A stretch of 49,828 nt of DNA from Bacillus timonensis (lineage in GTDB: Bacteria; Bacillota; Bacilli; Bacillales; Bacillaceae_L). The stretch spans positions 1,540,727-1,590,554 of the forward strand of contig NZ_HE610985.1 in assembly GCF_000285535.1 (NCBI RefSeq), written 5' to 3'. The translations under genes and the position numbers were made by a program. Under the pieces are notes generated by a model. It ran no database searches. It was given only the letters and a program-made list of their open reading frames with translations, and was not told the origin of the DNA. This document shows positions 16,232 through 25,956 of this stretch, in pieces; the first letter of the stretch is position 1, and every line of letters begins with the position of its first letter.

Positions 16232-18265
16232 TTACACCTCCATAATTCCGTTTAAATGTTGATCCATTCTAAACTTTGCACCGATTGGAACGACAATGGT
16301 TGTATTCGAGCTTTCTAAAACAGCAGGTCCATTAATTTGATGACCAGGCTTTAATCCTTCAATGTCATAAATGTTTGTATCAATGACATTTCCTTTCCAG
16401 TAAATCGATCTAACCGATTTCGGTTCAGGAATGGTAGTAACTAACTCTAAGGAAGGCAACGCAAAGTGAGAAACGCTCACATAACTATTTAATCGAATAA
16501 ATTCGATTGTAATTCCGTTTGAACCTAATTGATTAGCAATCGATTGTAATTTTTCTTTTAGGTACTGTTCGTTTTTACTATGAAATACATCACTAGGTAA
16601 GAAGAAAATATCTCTCACCTTTTCATCCTCTGAAGCTACCTCTAAGGAAACTTCATATCGTATGGATTCAGGAGTAAACCCTTCTCCACGCATATCACGA
16701 TGTGAGCTTTTTTTCATATTTTCGAGACTGACTTTTGCATTTGTAATGAATTGTCCAACATTTCGGCTTGGACTAAATTGGAAATCCACACGTTCCTGAT
16801 ACGTATGGGAAATGTCAGCTGTTGATAATCCGAATGCGCTAAAAACAGAACTAAATGGGAATGTAAATATCTTTTTGATTCCACTTTTCTTAGCCATTCC
16901 TGCAGAGAATAAGCCTCCACCACCGCCAAATGAAAACAGTTGGAAATCGTTGATATTTTTTCCTCTTTCGTTCGAAAGCTGTTTTAGCGTATCAGCACCA
17001 ATTTGTTCGATTTTATCAACAATAAGTGTTGCCGCTTCTTCATTTGAAATATTTAAAGGTCTTGCAATCCATTTTTGAATGGCGTCGATTGCTTTTTCCT
17101 TTGATATTTTCTTTGTTCCTCCTAAGAAATAATCCGGGTCAACAATACCTAGAACTACACATGCATCTGTCACTGTTGGTTTTGTCCCGCCTAATCCAAA
17201 ACATGCTGGTCCAGGAACTGCTCCCGCACTTTCCGGGCCTAATTCAATTTTTCCATCCGGTGAGACTTTAGCGATTGTTCCACCGCCACCGCCAACTGAT
17301 AAGACATGGATTAAAGGTGCATGGACAGGAATCTCTGCAATACTTGATTCAGTATCAAATGTAAGCTCCCCATTTGAAATTAATCCAACATCTGTACTCG
17401 TTCCTCCCACATCAACAGACATGATATTATCGAGTCCGTACATATCACCGATGTACCTTGTTCCCATTAATCCTGCTGCAGGACCTGAATTGTACGTGTC
17501 CAACGCTTTCGTTTTTGCTACACGTGCAACCCCACCATTAGAGTGTGCAATCAATAATGGCTTTGTATATCCCTTTTGTCTTAAGCCCTCATCCGCTTTA
17601 TACAAATACTTCACCATATCACGATGTAAGTAAGCGTTAACAACCGCAGCATTTGTTCGAACCCCATTATCTGATCGTGAACTAATATCGCTTCCAAGTT
17701 GAATTGGTTTAGTACCAAGATAATGTTTTGGAAAGTCTTCCTGGATAATCTTTCGAACTAGTTTCTCATTCTGATTATTTGCATGTGCATTTTTTAAGCT
17801 AACAACAATAACTCTTGTTCCAAGCTCTAATAATTTTTTCGTTACTCGTTTAACTTCTGCCTCATCGATTGATTTCAGCACTTCACCACTTTCGGATACC
17901 TCTTCATCAATGGATACTATTAAATCTTCTTGTACTAGAAAATTTAAAATGGGGTTTTTGCCATCTTGGTACAGCGATTCTTCGAACCCTTTTGTTACAA
18001 TCAACCCTAGTTTCGGTCCGGTTCTTTGAATGATGGAGTTTGTTCCAACCGTTGTTGAAAGTCTAATCGTTTTCGTTTCTTTTAAGAAATCGCTTACATT
18101 TTCAAGACCAAATCGTTTTGCACCCTCGGTAATGCAATTATTAAAACAAACTGTTAAATCGTGTGGCGTCGTTTCTACTTTTACCACCTCAAAACGGTCC
18201 CCAAAGGAAAAAAATCCATCAGTAAAAGTTCCTCCAGTATCAATATCAACAGTGTATTGTGCCAT
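16232..18265 (-). CDS. HyuA-like ATPase subunit (smaller, 677 aa)
   Basis: A second hydantoinase A/oxoprolinase ATPase, clearly different from the 721-residue one. Phosphate-binding loops are DIDTGGTFTDGFF at the N-terminus and VDVGGTSTDVGLI at about residue 288, with FSFGGGGGLFSAG later. Its mass (about 73 kDa) fits the 70-kDa alpha subunit of acetophenone carboxylase, which also has two different HyuA-like chains. ATG 18265 follows GGGAGGG. It is the first carboxylase subunit gene, 31 bp downstream of the PaaK-like ligase. The two ATPase chains would account for the use of two ATP per carboxylation in Apc-type enzymes; that is inference here. Confidence 0.83.
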   Translation of the reverse strand: MAQYTVDIDTGGTFTDGFFSFGDRFEVVKVETTPHDLTVCFNNCITEGAKRFGLENVSDFLKETKTIRLSTTVGTNSIIQRTGPKLGLIVTKGFEESLYQDGKNPILNFLVQEDLIVSIDEEVSESGEVLKSIDEAEVKRVTKKLLELGTRVIVVSLKNAHANNQNEKLVRKIIQEDFPKHYLGTKPIQLGSDISSRSDNGVRTNAAVVNAYLHRDMVKYLYKADEGLRQKGYTKPLLIAHSNGGVARVAKTKALDTYNSGPAAGLMGTRYIGDMYGLDNIMSVDVGGTSTDVGLISNGELTFDTESSIAEIPVHAPLIHVLSVGGGGGTIAKVSPDGKIELGPESAGAVPGPACFGLGGTKPTVTDACVVLGIVDPDYFLGGTKKISKEKAIDAIQKWIARPLNISNEEAATLIVDKIEQIGADTLKQLSNERGKNINDFQLFSFGGGGGLFSAGMAKKSGIKKIFTFPFSSVFSAFGLSTADISHTYQERVDFQFSPSRNVGQFITNAKVSLENMKKSSHRDMRGEGFTPESIRYEVSLEVASEDEKVRDIFFLPSDVFHSKNEQYLKEKLQSIANQLGSNGITIEFIRLNSYVSVSHFALPSLELVTTIPEPKSVRSIYWKGNVIDTNIYDIEGLKPGHQINGPAVLESSNTTIVVPIGAKFRMDQHLNGIMEV

Positions 18266-18296
18266 GTAAAACCCTCCCTAAATACATATTTTTATA

Positions 18297-19616
18297 TTAG
18301 TAGATTTCCTTCACATACTTTGTTTTCATTTCAAAGCGTGGTAAGGTACCTTCTGGAACTAATTGAACATTTGCACGAAACATGAGTTTTGCTCGTAAGG
18401 TTTCCTCCAATTCTTTTTTCAACATTGGTACATCCATTTCTGAGTTCAACCCATGCTCCACTTTAATTTGCAATGGTGGGTCGATTGCAGGGCCTGGTTG
18501 TTCTAATAGAATTTGGATATCTCCTGTGGTTCTTGGATAAAAACTGCTCACAACATCTTTAATTGCTGTTGGGAAGACGTTCACACCACGAATGATTAAC
18601 ATATCATCCGTTCGACCAATGCACCGAATTCGAAAACTCGTGCTGCCACACGAACACTTACCAGTTTTTACTGATATTAAATCTCTCGTTCGGAATCTAA
18701 GTAAAGGAACACATTCTCTATCAATTGCGGAATAGACCAATTCCCCTTCACTTCCATTCTCAAAAGGTTTAACTTTACCAGTATCTGGATCAATTAGTTC
18801 ACAGATTACATAGTCAGGTGCAACAAAATGCATGCCGGCCCCTGCTGGACATTCAGAGAACAATACAGGTGCCATGTCTGCATTTCCCATTGCTTCAAAA
18901 ACGTGCGCACCCCAATCCTGTTCAATCCTTTGCTTAACTTCTGGTAAACCACCACCTGGTTCACCACCTGTACCAATTAACTTAAATCCTAAATCTCTTG
19001 GATTCATACCAATTGAACGGATATAGTCTGCAAGATAATTCGCATACGAAGGAGTACATAAAAGCACATCCGGTTTCAAATGCAAAGATGTTGTAACTAG
19101 TCTCTCAGAAGCACCTGTTCCTATTGGAATAAAAGTAGCTCCTAAATTCTCAATTCCATCTTTTAAGGGGAGTCCACCAACAAAAAAGGACAGACCCATT
19201 GCAAAGATCACTTTATGATGTGATCTTATACCCGCAGTGTAATATACCCTTGAAACGATATCTGTCCACACAGCGCTATCCTTTTTGGTGACCCCGACAT
19301 ATGTCGGCCTTCCTGTTGTACCAGATGATGAATGAATTCTTATTATTTTGTCTGAATCGGTACATTGGTGTGAACCTAAATCAGTGGCGTTTTCTTGGCT
19401 TTTACGAATTTCAAATTTCTCCGTAAAAGGGAGCTTTTGTAAATCTTCAAGTGTCTCAATTTCCATAGGGTGGATTCCTGCTTCATCTAATTTAGAAGCA
19501 TATAATGGGGAGTTTTGATACATATACTGGACTTGTTTTCGTAACTTTTCTTCCTGTAAAAGCTTAAGTTTCTGTGGCGATATTTGTTCCTCAACTGACT
19601 TTTGATATGAGAACAA
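18297..19616 (-). CDS. Phenylacetate-CoA ligase (PaaK)-like acyl-CoA ligase
   Basis: A 439-residue AMP-forming ligase of the PaaK group, which makes aryl-acyl-CoA from an acid, ATP and CoA. The P-loop is SSGTTGRPTYVG (about residues 97-108). The motifs LLRFRTRDL and GRTDDMLIIRGVNVFP follow, together with CSCGS just before the latter, and a full C-terminal domain is present. The length is that of PaaK. The start is TTG 19616, 6 nt after GAGGAGG. As first gene of the carboxylase operon it probably activates the carboxylation product, as benzoylacetate-CoA ligase does after acetophenone carboxylase in Aromatoleum, though that enzyme belongs to another ligase branch. The substrate is unproven. 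Confidence 0.87.
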   Translation of the reverse strand: MFSYQKSVEEQISPQKLKLLQEEKLRKQVQYMYQNSPLYASKLDEAGIHPMEIETLEDLQKLPFTEKFEIRKSQENATDLGSHQCTDSDKIIRIHSSSGTTGRPTYVGVTKKDSAVWTDIVSRVYYTAGIRSHHKVIFAMGLSFFVGGLPLKDGIENLGATFIPIGTGASERLVTTSLHLKPDVLLCTPSYANYLADYIRSIGMNPRDLGFKLIGTGGEPGGGLPEVKQRIEQDWGAHVFEAMGNADMAPVLFSECPAGAGMHFVAPDYVICELIDPDTGKVKPFENGSEGELVYSAIDRECVPLLRFRTRDLISVKTGKCSCGSTSFRIRCIGRTDDMLIIRGVNVFPTAIKDVVSSFYPRTTGDIQILLEQPGPAIDPPLQIKVEHGLNSEMDVPMLKKELEETLRAKLMFRANVQLVPEGTLPRFEMKTKYVKEIY

Positions 19617-19780
19617 GATTAGCCTCCTCTCTCAATTTTTATTAAATTTTGAATATTATGTGTCCATTTTACAGGATAGATAACACTATAACCACGTTGT
19701 TTACCCACAAAAATACAGTTAAAAATTTTTAAAACTTTGTCTTCTAGTCACAAAAAAGTAAAAGGCTAATTGAAAAAGAA

Positions 19781-19811
19781 AAAAATGACCATTACTAAAA
19801 TAGTCATTTTT
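19781..19811 (-). terminator. Terminator of the GAF/PucR-type regulator
   Basis: AAAAATGAC and GTCATTTTT form a 9-bp stem around a 13-nt loop, and on the minus strand it runs on into TTTTTTCTTTTT. It overlaps the stop region of the regulator and separates it from the ligase operon. Confidence 0.65.
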
Positions 19812-19812
19812 C

Positions 19813-21612
19813 CTAAACTTTTCTATACATTAAATGTTCTAGCCGCAATGCTAGAGATAGACTAAGTCTTACTTCTGAATCTCCAAGATCAAACCCAGTC
19901 ATATCTGTAATTTTTTCAATTCGATACTTGAGTGTATTTTGATGGACATACAATTCTTCAGCCGTCTTCTTAATTTGACCATTATGCTTTAAATAGACTT
20001 CTAACGTTTCTTTAATTTCTTTCGAGTTTTTCAATTCATTAATTTTCCTTAAGAATAGATCGGTGTATGCGCTTACGTTTCTTTCATCAAACATTACCAT
20101 ACTTGAAAGCAACGTCCAACTTCCACAGGCAGGAAAATAGCCAACATTTCCTAGATGCCTAATTCTAGGAAGTGCGTTTACTATTTGACTTGCCTGTTGA
20201 TAGGAATGTTCAATTAATTCGATTGACTCTACGGATTCACCTACACCTATAAATATCTCTATCCTTCGATTCTTAGCCTTAGCTCGTAAATCAAGTTTTT
20301 CTTGCAAAACATTTTGTAGTTTGTGGCATAAATCAAGCATTTCATTTTCTGAATCATGCGAAACGAGAGCAATAACAGATCCATCTCTGAATATCATACA
20401 TGGAGTACCTATTATTTCTACTATCTTTGCTCCAAATTCTTTTGGTACACTTTTGGAACGTAAGTCGACCCATTCGCCGTTTTCATATGCAGCAATTCTT
20501 AAAACGGAAATCCGTTGTTTAAAATTGATTTCCAAGGTCTTCAATATACTATAGGCTTCCTCTACCTTATCCTTATTACTGAATAGTAAACAATCAAATA
20601 GCTGATCAATAAGGTATCTTTCAATCTCTAAACGCTTATTGATGGGCGCTTTTGTATGAGACATCTCAAGGGCTGCATTTATGGTCAGTCCTAATTGTTC
20701 TGATAAATCCATCAGCAAATTTAAATCATCTTGAGTAAAATATCCATCGTTTTTGTTTATCGCATGAATAATTCCAATTCTATTATTATCGACTACTAAA
20801 GGTACGGTAATAATGGATGTTGCATTAAAAAGCTTTACGTAATTTTTGTTAAAACGTTTATCTGAAAGTGCATCGGATGTAATAGCCGGAACACCGGTTA
20901 AAAAAACATCTCTTGCATTGCTTTTTTCTGATATGGAAACACGGTACTGTTCAATAATTGAGTCTTGCCATGATCCAAAAGCTGGTTTTTGTAATCTCAA
21001 TTCCTTATGTACTGGATTGTATAACATGATGCCTGCCATTTCCGAATGTAATAGTTCTCCTACTTTTTGAACAATTTCGGCCAAAATTTCTTGAAAAGAA
21101 TATTGGTTAACAAGTCTCTGTAATTGAGTCATAAAGTTAAGACTTTCTGATTTCCTTTGCATAATCAAAAATAACCGAGAGTTTTCTAGAATAATTGGAA
21201 CAGATTGCATAAAGAAATTGACCATACTTACCTGTTTCTCAGAAAGTTCCTCTTCTTGTTGTGGGATAATGACCAAGACTCCGGAAAAAGCCTGTTGTCT
21301 TGTAATGGGGAAAAAATAGGTGGAATGTTCCTTTATATTTCTTTGGTTTTGAAGTTCTACTTGCTGAAATTTTTTTTGTGTCCGTTCAATTACATCCTTT
21401 TTCTCCAATTTATTCAGATTCTGACTTGACTGCGGGATCAATTGTTTTAAACTTTGGTCAAAAACCAAAAAAAGCCCCTTGCCACCACCAACTAATTTTA
21501 ACCCTTCTAACACAATGGCCTGAGTTAATTGCTTCCATTCTTGGATGCTATGGAGATTTTCAATTCCTTTTTGCAGTAATTCAATCTGATTTTCATTTAG
21601 AGAGTTATTTTT
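19813..21612 (-). CDS. GAF-domain regulator with PucR/CdaR-type C-terminal helix-turn-helix
   Basis: A 599-residue regulator. A first GAF-like region lies at about residues 15-150 and a clearer GAF domain at about 170-320 (HSEMAGIMLYNP.. to ..IIHAINKNDGYFTQDDLNLL). A linker follows, then the PucR C-terminal domain (KHNGQIKKTAEELYVHQNTL, about 540-595). This architecture occurs in regulators of aromatic and other carboxylate catabolism. ATG 21612 is chosen; AGGAGGTGG lies 12 nt upstream, a long spacing, and an upstream ATG at 21657 has no such site. It sits alone upstream of the ligase-carboxylase operon in the same direction, so it is the likely ligand-responsive activator. No sigma-54 AAA domain is present. 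Confidence 0.82.
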   Translation of the reverse strand, partial: KNNSLNENQIELLQKGIENLHSIQEWKQLTQAIVLEGLKLVGGGKGLFLVFDQSLKQLIPQSSQNLNKLEKKDVIERTQKKFQQVELQNQRNIKEHSTYFFPITRQQAFSGVLVIIPQQEEELSEKQVSMVNFFMQSVPIILENSRLFLIMQRKSESLNFMTQLQRLVNQYSFQEILAEIVQKVGELLHSEMAGIMLYNPVHKELRLQKPAFGSWQDSIIEQYRVSISEKSNARDVFLTGVPAITSDALSDKRFNKNYVKLFNATSIITVPLVVDNNRIGIIHAINKNDGYFTQDDLNLLMDLSEQLGLTINAALEMSHTKAPINKRLEIERYLIDQLFDCLLFSNKDKVEEAYSILKTLEINFKQRISVLRIAAYENGEWVDLRSKSVPKEFGAKIVEIIGTPCMIFRDGSVIALVSHDSENEMLDLCHKLQNVLQEKLDLRAKAKNRRIEIFIGVGESVESIELIEHSYQQASQIVNALPRIRHLGNVGYFPACGSWTLLSSMVMFDERNVSAYTDLFLRKINELKNSKEIKETLEVYLKHNGQIKKTAEELYVHQNTLKYRIEKITDMTGFDLGDSEVRLSLSLALRLEHLMYRKV

Positions 21613-21867
21613 CATTGAAATAATAAACCACCTCCTGGCATGTATTGAGTAGCCCATAATATGTACGAGGTGTAATAGAGAAAATTGTGTTAATTATTAA
21701 TTTAAACACTATTCTAAATTATGTCAATAGGTTAATAGTCGGTACAAAGCGACAACGTACACACAATCTCTTTAACTTTTAACAAAGATAGAGTTTTGCA
21801 TAGAGTTTCGTGTAAATTCGATAAATCCCTTAATTGGTGCAGGGGTGAGAAGTTGGGGACAGATGTC

Positions 21868-21890
21868 TGCCCCCCCATTTTGTTTCTGAA
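21868..21890. terminator. GC-rich hairpin downstream of the sugar permease
   Basis: Between the permease stop and the regulator start there is a dyad, CAGA-TG-TCTG flanked by GGGG and CCCC. The minus-strand T-run is weak, so terminator function is uncertain. Confidence 0.35.
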
Positions 21891-21930
21891 ATAACAGATT
21901 AGTCCCTCAAACCACCCCCATCTCTTCCCC

Positions 21931-23094
21931 TTATTTTCCTGCACGGTTTTTGTTGTAAATGTCAAAGCCTACCGCAAGTAAGAGTACTAATCCTTTGATA
22001 GCTTGTTGCCAATCAATACCGACACCAATTAGTGACATACCGTTATTCATAATGCCCATGACAAGTCCTCCGACGATGGCACCGATAACTGTTCCTACTC
22101 CTCCAGCCATTGAGGCGCCACCTATAAATACAGCAGCAATTGCGTCTAATTCAAGCATGTTACCTGCTGCAGGTGTCGCAGAATTAAGGCGTGATGCAAA
22201 CATTAATCCAGCTAATGCTGCAATCACTCCGTTATTCACAAATACCCAGAATACAACACGTTTTGTTTTAATCCCTGATAAATCAGCTGCCTTCTGGTTT
22301 CCTCCGGTTGCATAGATGTGACGGCCCATCACTGTGTTTTTCATAACGAAGGTGTAAATCACAATCAGAATAGCAACAATGATTAACACCGTTGGGATTC
22401 CTTTATTTAATGCCAATTGATACGCAAACCAGTTAATGACAATGATTAACAATACCAACTTTGTAATGGACAGCCATAAAGGACTTACATCAAAGCTATA
22501 TGCTATTTGGTTTTTACGGTTTCTAAATTCCAAATAAATTAAGATGATTGATAGAATGACAGATAATAGAATGGTCAGTATGTGCAACTCTCCTGACCCT
22601 ATCGCTGGTAAAAATCCCCCGCTAAGCATTCCAAAAGATTCAGGAAAAGGCGCCAGTGATTTCCCATCTAGTAAATATAAGGTCAATCCTCGGAAGATTA
22701 ACATACTGGCTAATGTAACAATAAATGATGGTATCCCAACATATGCTATCCAAAATCCTTGCCAAATTCCGATTAATGCACCGACAATGAGTGATAGAAT
22801 AATAGCTAACCATACAGGTACATTATGATTAATCATTAGTACTCCTGCAATGGCTCCCACGATTGCAACTACAGAACCAACAGACAAGTCAATATTACCG
22901 GTAATAATGACTAAGACCATACCAACCGCCAAAACGAGAATAAAACCATTTTGCAAGATTAGATTGGTCAAATTTAATGAGCTAAAGGATATACCATCCG
23001 TTAAAATCCAAAATAATCCAGCAATGAACACCAGTGCAATTATCATTCCATATTCACGGATATTGTTGCGAAATAAATTAGTTAGTGTTTGCAC
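21931..23094 (-). CDS. gguB: Sugar ABC transporter permease (GguB/MmsB type)
   Basis: A 387-residue permease of the ribose/xylose branch of sugar ABC importers, with about ten hydrophobic segments. The family stretch [19 protein letters not shown] (about residues 66-84) and the late [19 protein letters not shown] are visible. It forms the membrane channel for the importer whose ATPase gene precedes it. Translation starts at GTG 23094, within the last codons of the ATPase gene (17-nt overlap), with GGAGGT 7 nt upstream. The extended length with an added helix pair in mid-protein is typical of the multiple-monosaccharide group (GguB, XylH). Confidence 0.87.
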   Translation of the reverse strand: MQTLTNLFRNNIREYGMIIALVFIAGLFWILTDGISFSSLNLTNLILQNGFILVLAVGMVLVIITGNIDLSVGSVVAIVGAIAGVLMINHNVPVWLAIILSLIVGALIGIWQGFWIAYVGIPSFIVTLASMLIFRGLTLYLLDGKSLAPFPESFGMLSGGFLPAIGSGELHILTILLSVILSIILIYLEFRNRKNQIAYSFDVSPLWLSITKLVLLIIVINWFAYQLALNKGIPTVLIIVAILIVIYTFVMKNTVMGRHIYATGGNQKAADLSGIKTKRVVFWVFVNNGVIAALAGLMFASRLNSATPAAGNMLELDAIAAVFIGGASMAGGVGTVIGAIVGGLVMGIMNNGMSLIGVGIDWQQAIKGLVLLLAVGFDIYNKNRAGK

Positions 23095-24628
23095 GTTTCG
23101 TACCTCCTGTTCCCGTCATATAACGCATCACACTTTCCTGATTTGCTTCTTCACAATCGAGCTCGCCAGTTATACGCCCCTCATTCATGACATAAATACG
23201 ATCTGAAAGGCCCAATACCTCTGGCAGTTCAGATGAGATTACTAGTACCCCCATGCCTTCCGCCGCTAATTCATTAATGAGTGAATAAATTTCAAACTTT
23301 GCACCTACATCAATTCCACGAGTAGGTTCATCTAAAATTAAGATATCTGGCTCTGTAAAAATCCACTTACTTAATACAATTTTTTGTTGATTTCCACCAC
23401 TTAAATTTCCAGCAAGTTGAGCAAGTGTTGGGGTTTTGATGTTTAATCTTTCCCTCAACAGTTGAGCTTCTTGGAATTCCTTATTTTCATCAATAACCGT
23501 ACTTTTGGAAATTCGTTTGAGATTAGCAAGGGTTATATTTCGCTTGATGTCTTCAATTAAATTTAATCCGTACGTTTTCCGGTCTTCTGAGACATAAGCA
23601 ATTCCATGCTGAATTGCTTCACTAACTGTATTTGCTTGTATCTCCCCGCCATTTTTGAATAGTGACCCGGTAATTTTTTTTCCATACGTCTTACCAAAGA
23701 TACTCATCGCAAATTCGGTTCTACCTGCTCCCATTAAGCCTGCTAGCCCGACAATTTCACCTCGACGAATATGAATGTTCACATTATCAATAACTTTCCG
23801 TTCACGCTGCAAAGGATGGTATACATTCCAATTTTTTACTTCAAAAATGGTTTCCCCAATGTTCGGGACACGATCAGGAAAACGACTTGTCAACTCACGC
23901 CCTACCATACCTTTAATAATTCGATCCTCTGATGCCTTTCCATCCTTTGCTTCAAACGTTTCGATTGTTTGTCCATCTCGTAAAATCGTAATATTATCTG
24001 AAATACTAGATACTTCATTTAATTTATGAGAAATAAGAATAGAGGTAATTCCTTGATTTTTTAGTTCGAGTAATAGCTTTAATAAGTTTTCGCTGTCGGT
24101 TTCATTAAGTGCTGCTGTCGGTTCATCAAGAATTAATAGTTTTACATTTTTTGATAAAGCTTTTGCAATTTCTACTAATTGTTGTTTTCCTACCCCAATA
24201 TCCATAACAGCTGTGTTCGGAGATTCTTTTAATCCTACTCGTTCTAACAGTTTTTTTGCTTCTAGGAATGTTTCCTGCCAATCAATAATGTTATTGGATT
24301 GTCTCTCGTTCCCCAGGAAGATATTTTCAGCAATTGATAAAAATGGGCTCAGCGCCAACTCTTGATGAATGATGACAATCCCTATTTGTTCACTTTGTTT
24401 AATGTCTTTAAAATGACATTCTTCGCCTTCAAAGAAAATACCACCTTCATAGGTTCCACTTGGATAAACACCACTTAATACTTTCATCAACGTTGATTTT
24501 CCAGCACCGTTCTCACCCACTAATGCATGAATTTCTCCTTTTTTCACTTTCAAATTTACGTTGTCTAGTGCTTTTACACCTGGAAAAGTTTTTATGATGT
24601 TACGCATTTCTAAAATATACTCAGACAT
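23078..24628 (-). CDS. gguA: Sugar ABC transporter ATP-binding protein (GguA/XylG/MmsA type)
   Basis: A 516-residue double-cassette ATPase. The first half has Walker [10 protein letters not shown] (about residues 38-46), signature [16 protein letters not shown] and Walker [12 protein letters not shown]. The second half has the altered Walker [11 protein letters not shown], the signature [14 protein letters not shown] and [12 protein letters not shown]. Twin cassettes with a degenerate second P-loop are normal for monosaccharide importers such as XylG, RbsA and GguA. ATG 24628 follows GAGGTGGTGAGGAG. It overlaps the permease and lies 78 bp after the binding-protein gene, with a stable hairpin in between. 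Confidence 0.92.
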   Translation of the reverse strand: MSEYILEMRNIIKTFPGVKALDNVNLKVKKGEIHALVGENGAGKSTLMKVLSGVYPSGTYEGGIFFEGEECHFKDIKQSEQIGIVIIHQELALSPFLSIAENIFLGNERQSNNIIDWQETFLEAKKLLERVGLKESPNTAVMDIGVGKQQLVEIAKALSKNVKLLILDEPTAALNETDSENLLKLLLELKNQGITSILISHKLNEVSSISDNITILRDGQTIETFEAKDGKASEDRIIKGMVGRELTSRFPDRVPNIGETIFEVKNWNVYHPLQRERKVIDNVNIHIRRGEIVGLAGLMGAGRTEFAMSIFGKTYGKKITGSLFKNGGEIQANTVSEAIQHGIAYVSEDRKTYGLNLIEDIKRNITLANLKRISKSTVIDENKEFQEAQLLRERLNIKTPTLAQLAGNLSGGNQQKIVLSKWIFTEPDILILDEPTRGIDVGAKFEIYSLINELAAEGMGVLVISSELPEVLGLSDRIYVMNEGRITGELDCEEANQESVMRYMTGTGGTKRANTN

Positions 24629-24664
24629 CTCCTCACCACCTCGTTAAAATCACAGAATGAAGTA

Positions 24665-24695
24665 ATTTAGTGGTGACTTAAAATCACCACTAAAT
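24665..24695. other. Intercistronic stem-loop in the sugar ABC operon
   Basis: A perfect 12-bp stem (ATTTAGTGGTGA / TCACCACTAAAT) with loop CTTAAAA lies between the binding-protein and ATPase genes. There is no T-run. Such structures commonly protect the binding-protein mRNA segment, giving excess binding protein. Confidence 0.7.
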
Positions 24696-24705
24696 CGCAG
24701 ATTAC

Positions 24706-25796
24706 TTATTTTACATCGTCTTCTGTGTAATAACCGCTATCAATTAGTATTTCTTTGTAATTGTTGATATCGACTGAAACAGGTTCAACTAAGTAAGAAG
24801 GGACTACTTTTTGGCCATTGTCATATGTTTCTGAATCATTGACTTCTGCTTCTTCACCAGCTTCAATTGCTTCAATCATTTTTACCACGACAGCAGCAAG
24901 ATCACGTGTATCTTTGAAAACAGTTTGTGTTTGTTCGCCAGCAATAATTGATTTCACGGAAGCAGACTCAGCATCTTGTCCAGTTACAATTGGAAGAGGA
25001 AGATTACCAGAACCGTAACCTACTCCTTTTAATGCTTGAATAACCCCACGGCTAATCCCATCATAAGGTGATAAAACAGCATCTACCTGCTCACCGCCCG
25101 AATATGCTTTACTTAAAATGTTTTCCATACGTGATTTCGCTGTGTTTCCATCCCAGCGCATGGTTGCTCCTTGTTCAAATTCCGTTTGACCACTTTGAAC
25201 AACTAATTTTCCACTGTCAATATATGGTTTTAAGACGGACATTGCGCCATCCCAGAAGAAGTAAGCATTATTGTCATCTGGTGAACCACCAAATAACTCA
25301 ATATTAAATGGTCCATCCTCTTCTTTAAGCTTAAGTGCTTCTTCTATATAGGAAGCCTGTAAGACACCAACTTGGAAATTGTCAAATGTTGCGTAATAAC
25401 TTACATTTGGTGTTTCCATAATTAAACGGTCATACGCAATGACTTGAATGTCTTGATCTGCAGCTTTTTGTAATACATTTGTTAAGGCAGTACCATCAAT
25501 AGATGCTACAACTAATATTTTTGCACCTTTTACAATCATATTTTCAATTTGTTCAATTTGCTTGTCGACATCATCTTCTGCATATTGTAAATCTGTCTTG
25601 TAACCAAGATCTTCTAATTGCTTCACCATATTATTCCCATCATCAACCCAGCGTTGTGATGACTTCGTAGGCATTGCAACCCCAATTAACGTATCTTTTG
25701 AATCGGACCCAGAACCTGTTGACTTGCTATTTCCACTACAGGCCACTAAAGAAAAAACAAACTAACGATTAGCATAATAAAACCTAATTTTCTCAT
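24706..25796 (-). pseudogene. chvE: ChvE-type multiple-sugar-binding lipoprotein with frameshifted signal peptide
   Basis: The long frame (24706-25746) encodes a periplasmic-binding-fold protein very like ChvE, which binds xylose, arabinose, galactose and glucose. [19 protein letters not shown] and [19 protein letters not shown] are characteristic. The normal start lies upstream in another frame: ATG 25796 after AAAGGGG begins [15 protein letters not shown] and then reaches a stop. Adding one T to the T6 run (plus-strand A6, 25752-25757) restores ...[11 protein letters not shown], a textbook lipobox. Either the gene is broken here, or the run is a sequencing error or a slippage site. Translation from GTG 25746 would give a protein with no export signal. 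The rest of the frame is intact. Confidence 0.8.
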
Positions 25797-25855
25797 AACT
25801 GAAACCCCTTTCAATTCTTTATTATCTAACTGTTAATAAAATATCATCTTCGTTC

Positions 25856-25872
25856 ATGTAAGGGCTTTACAT
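25856..25872 (-). promoter_or_regulatory. Palindrome upstream of the sugar transporter operon
   Basis: ATGTAA-N5-TTACAT is a 17-bp dyad about 60 bp upstream of the binding-protein start. It is a candidate site for the adjacent AraC-type response regulator or another regulator. Confidence 0.4.
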
Positions 25873-25929
25873 AAATTTAAACACTTTTTATAAAAATTTA
25901 ACAATTCGTAATGTTCTTCATTTGAACAT

Positions 25930-25956
25930 AAAAAAAGCACCTTCTACTGAAAGTGC
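25930..25956 (-). terminator. Terminator of the three-component sensor operon
   Basis: On the minus strand GCACTTTC and GAAGGTGC (one G-U pair) form an 8-bp stem followed by seven T. It overlaps the stop codon of the response-regulator gene. Confidence 0.8.

Noticed and set aside
21732-21965. A 77-codon open frame on the minus strand overlapping the end of the sugar permease
   Set aside because: It overlaps the permease C-terminus in another frame, includes a GC-rich hairpin, has no ribosome binding site and no recognisable protein features.
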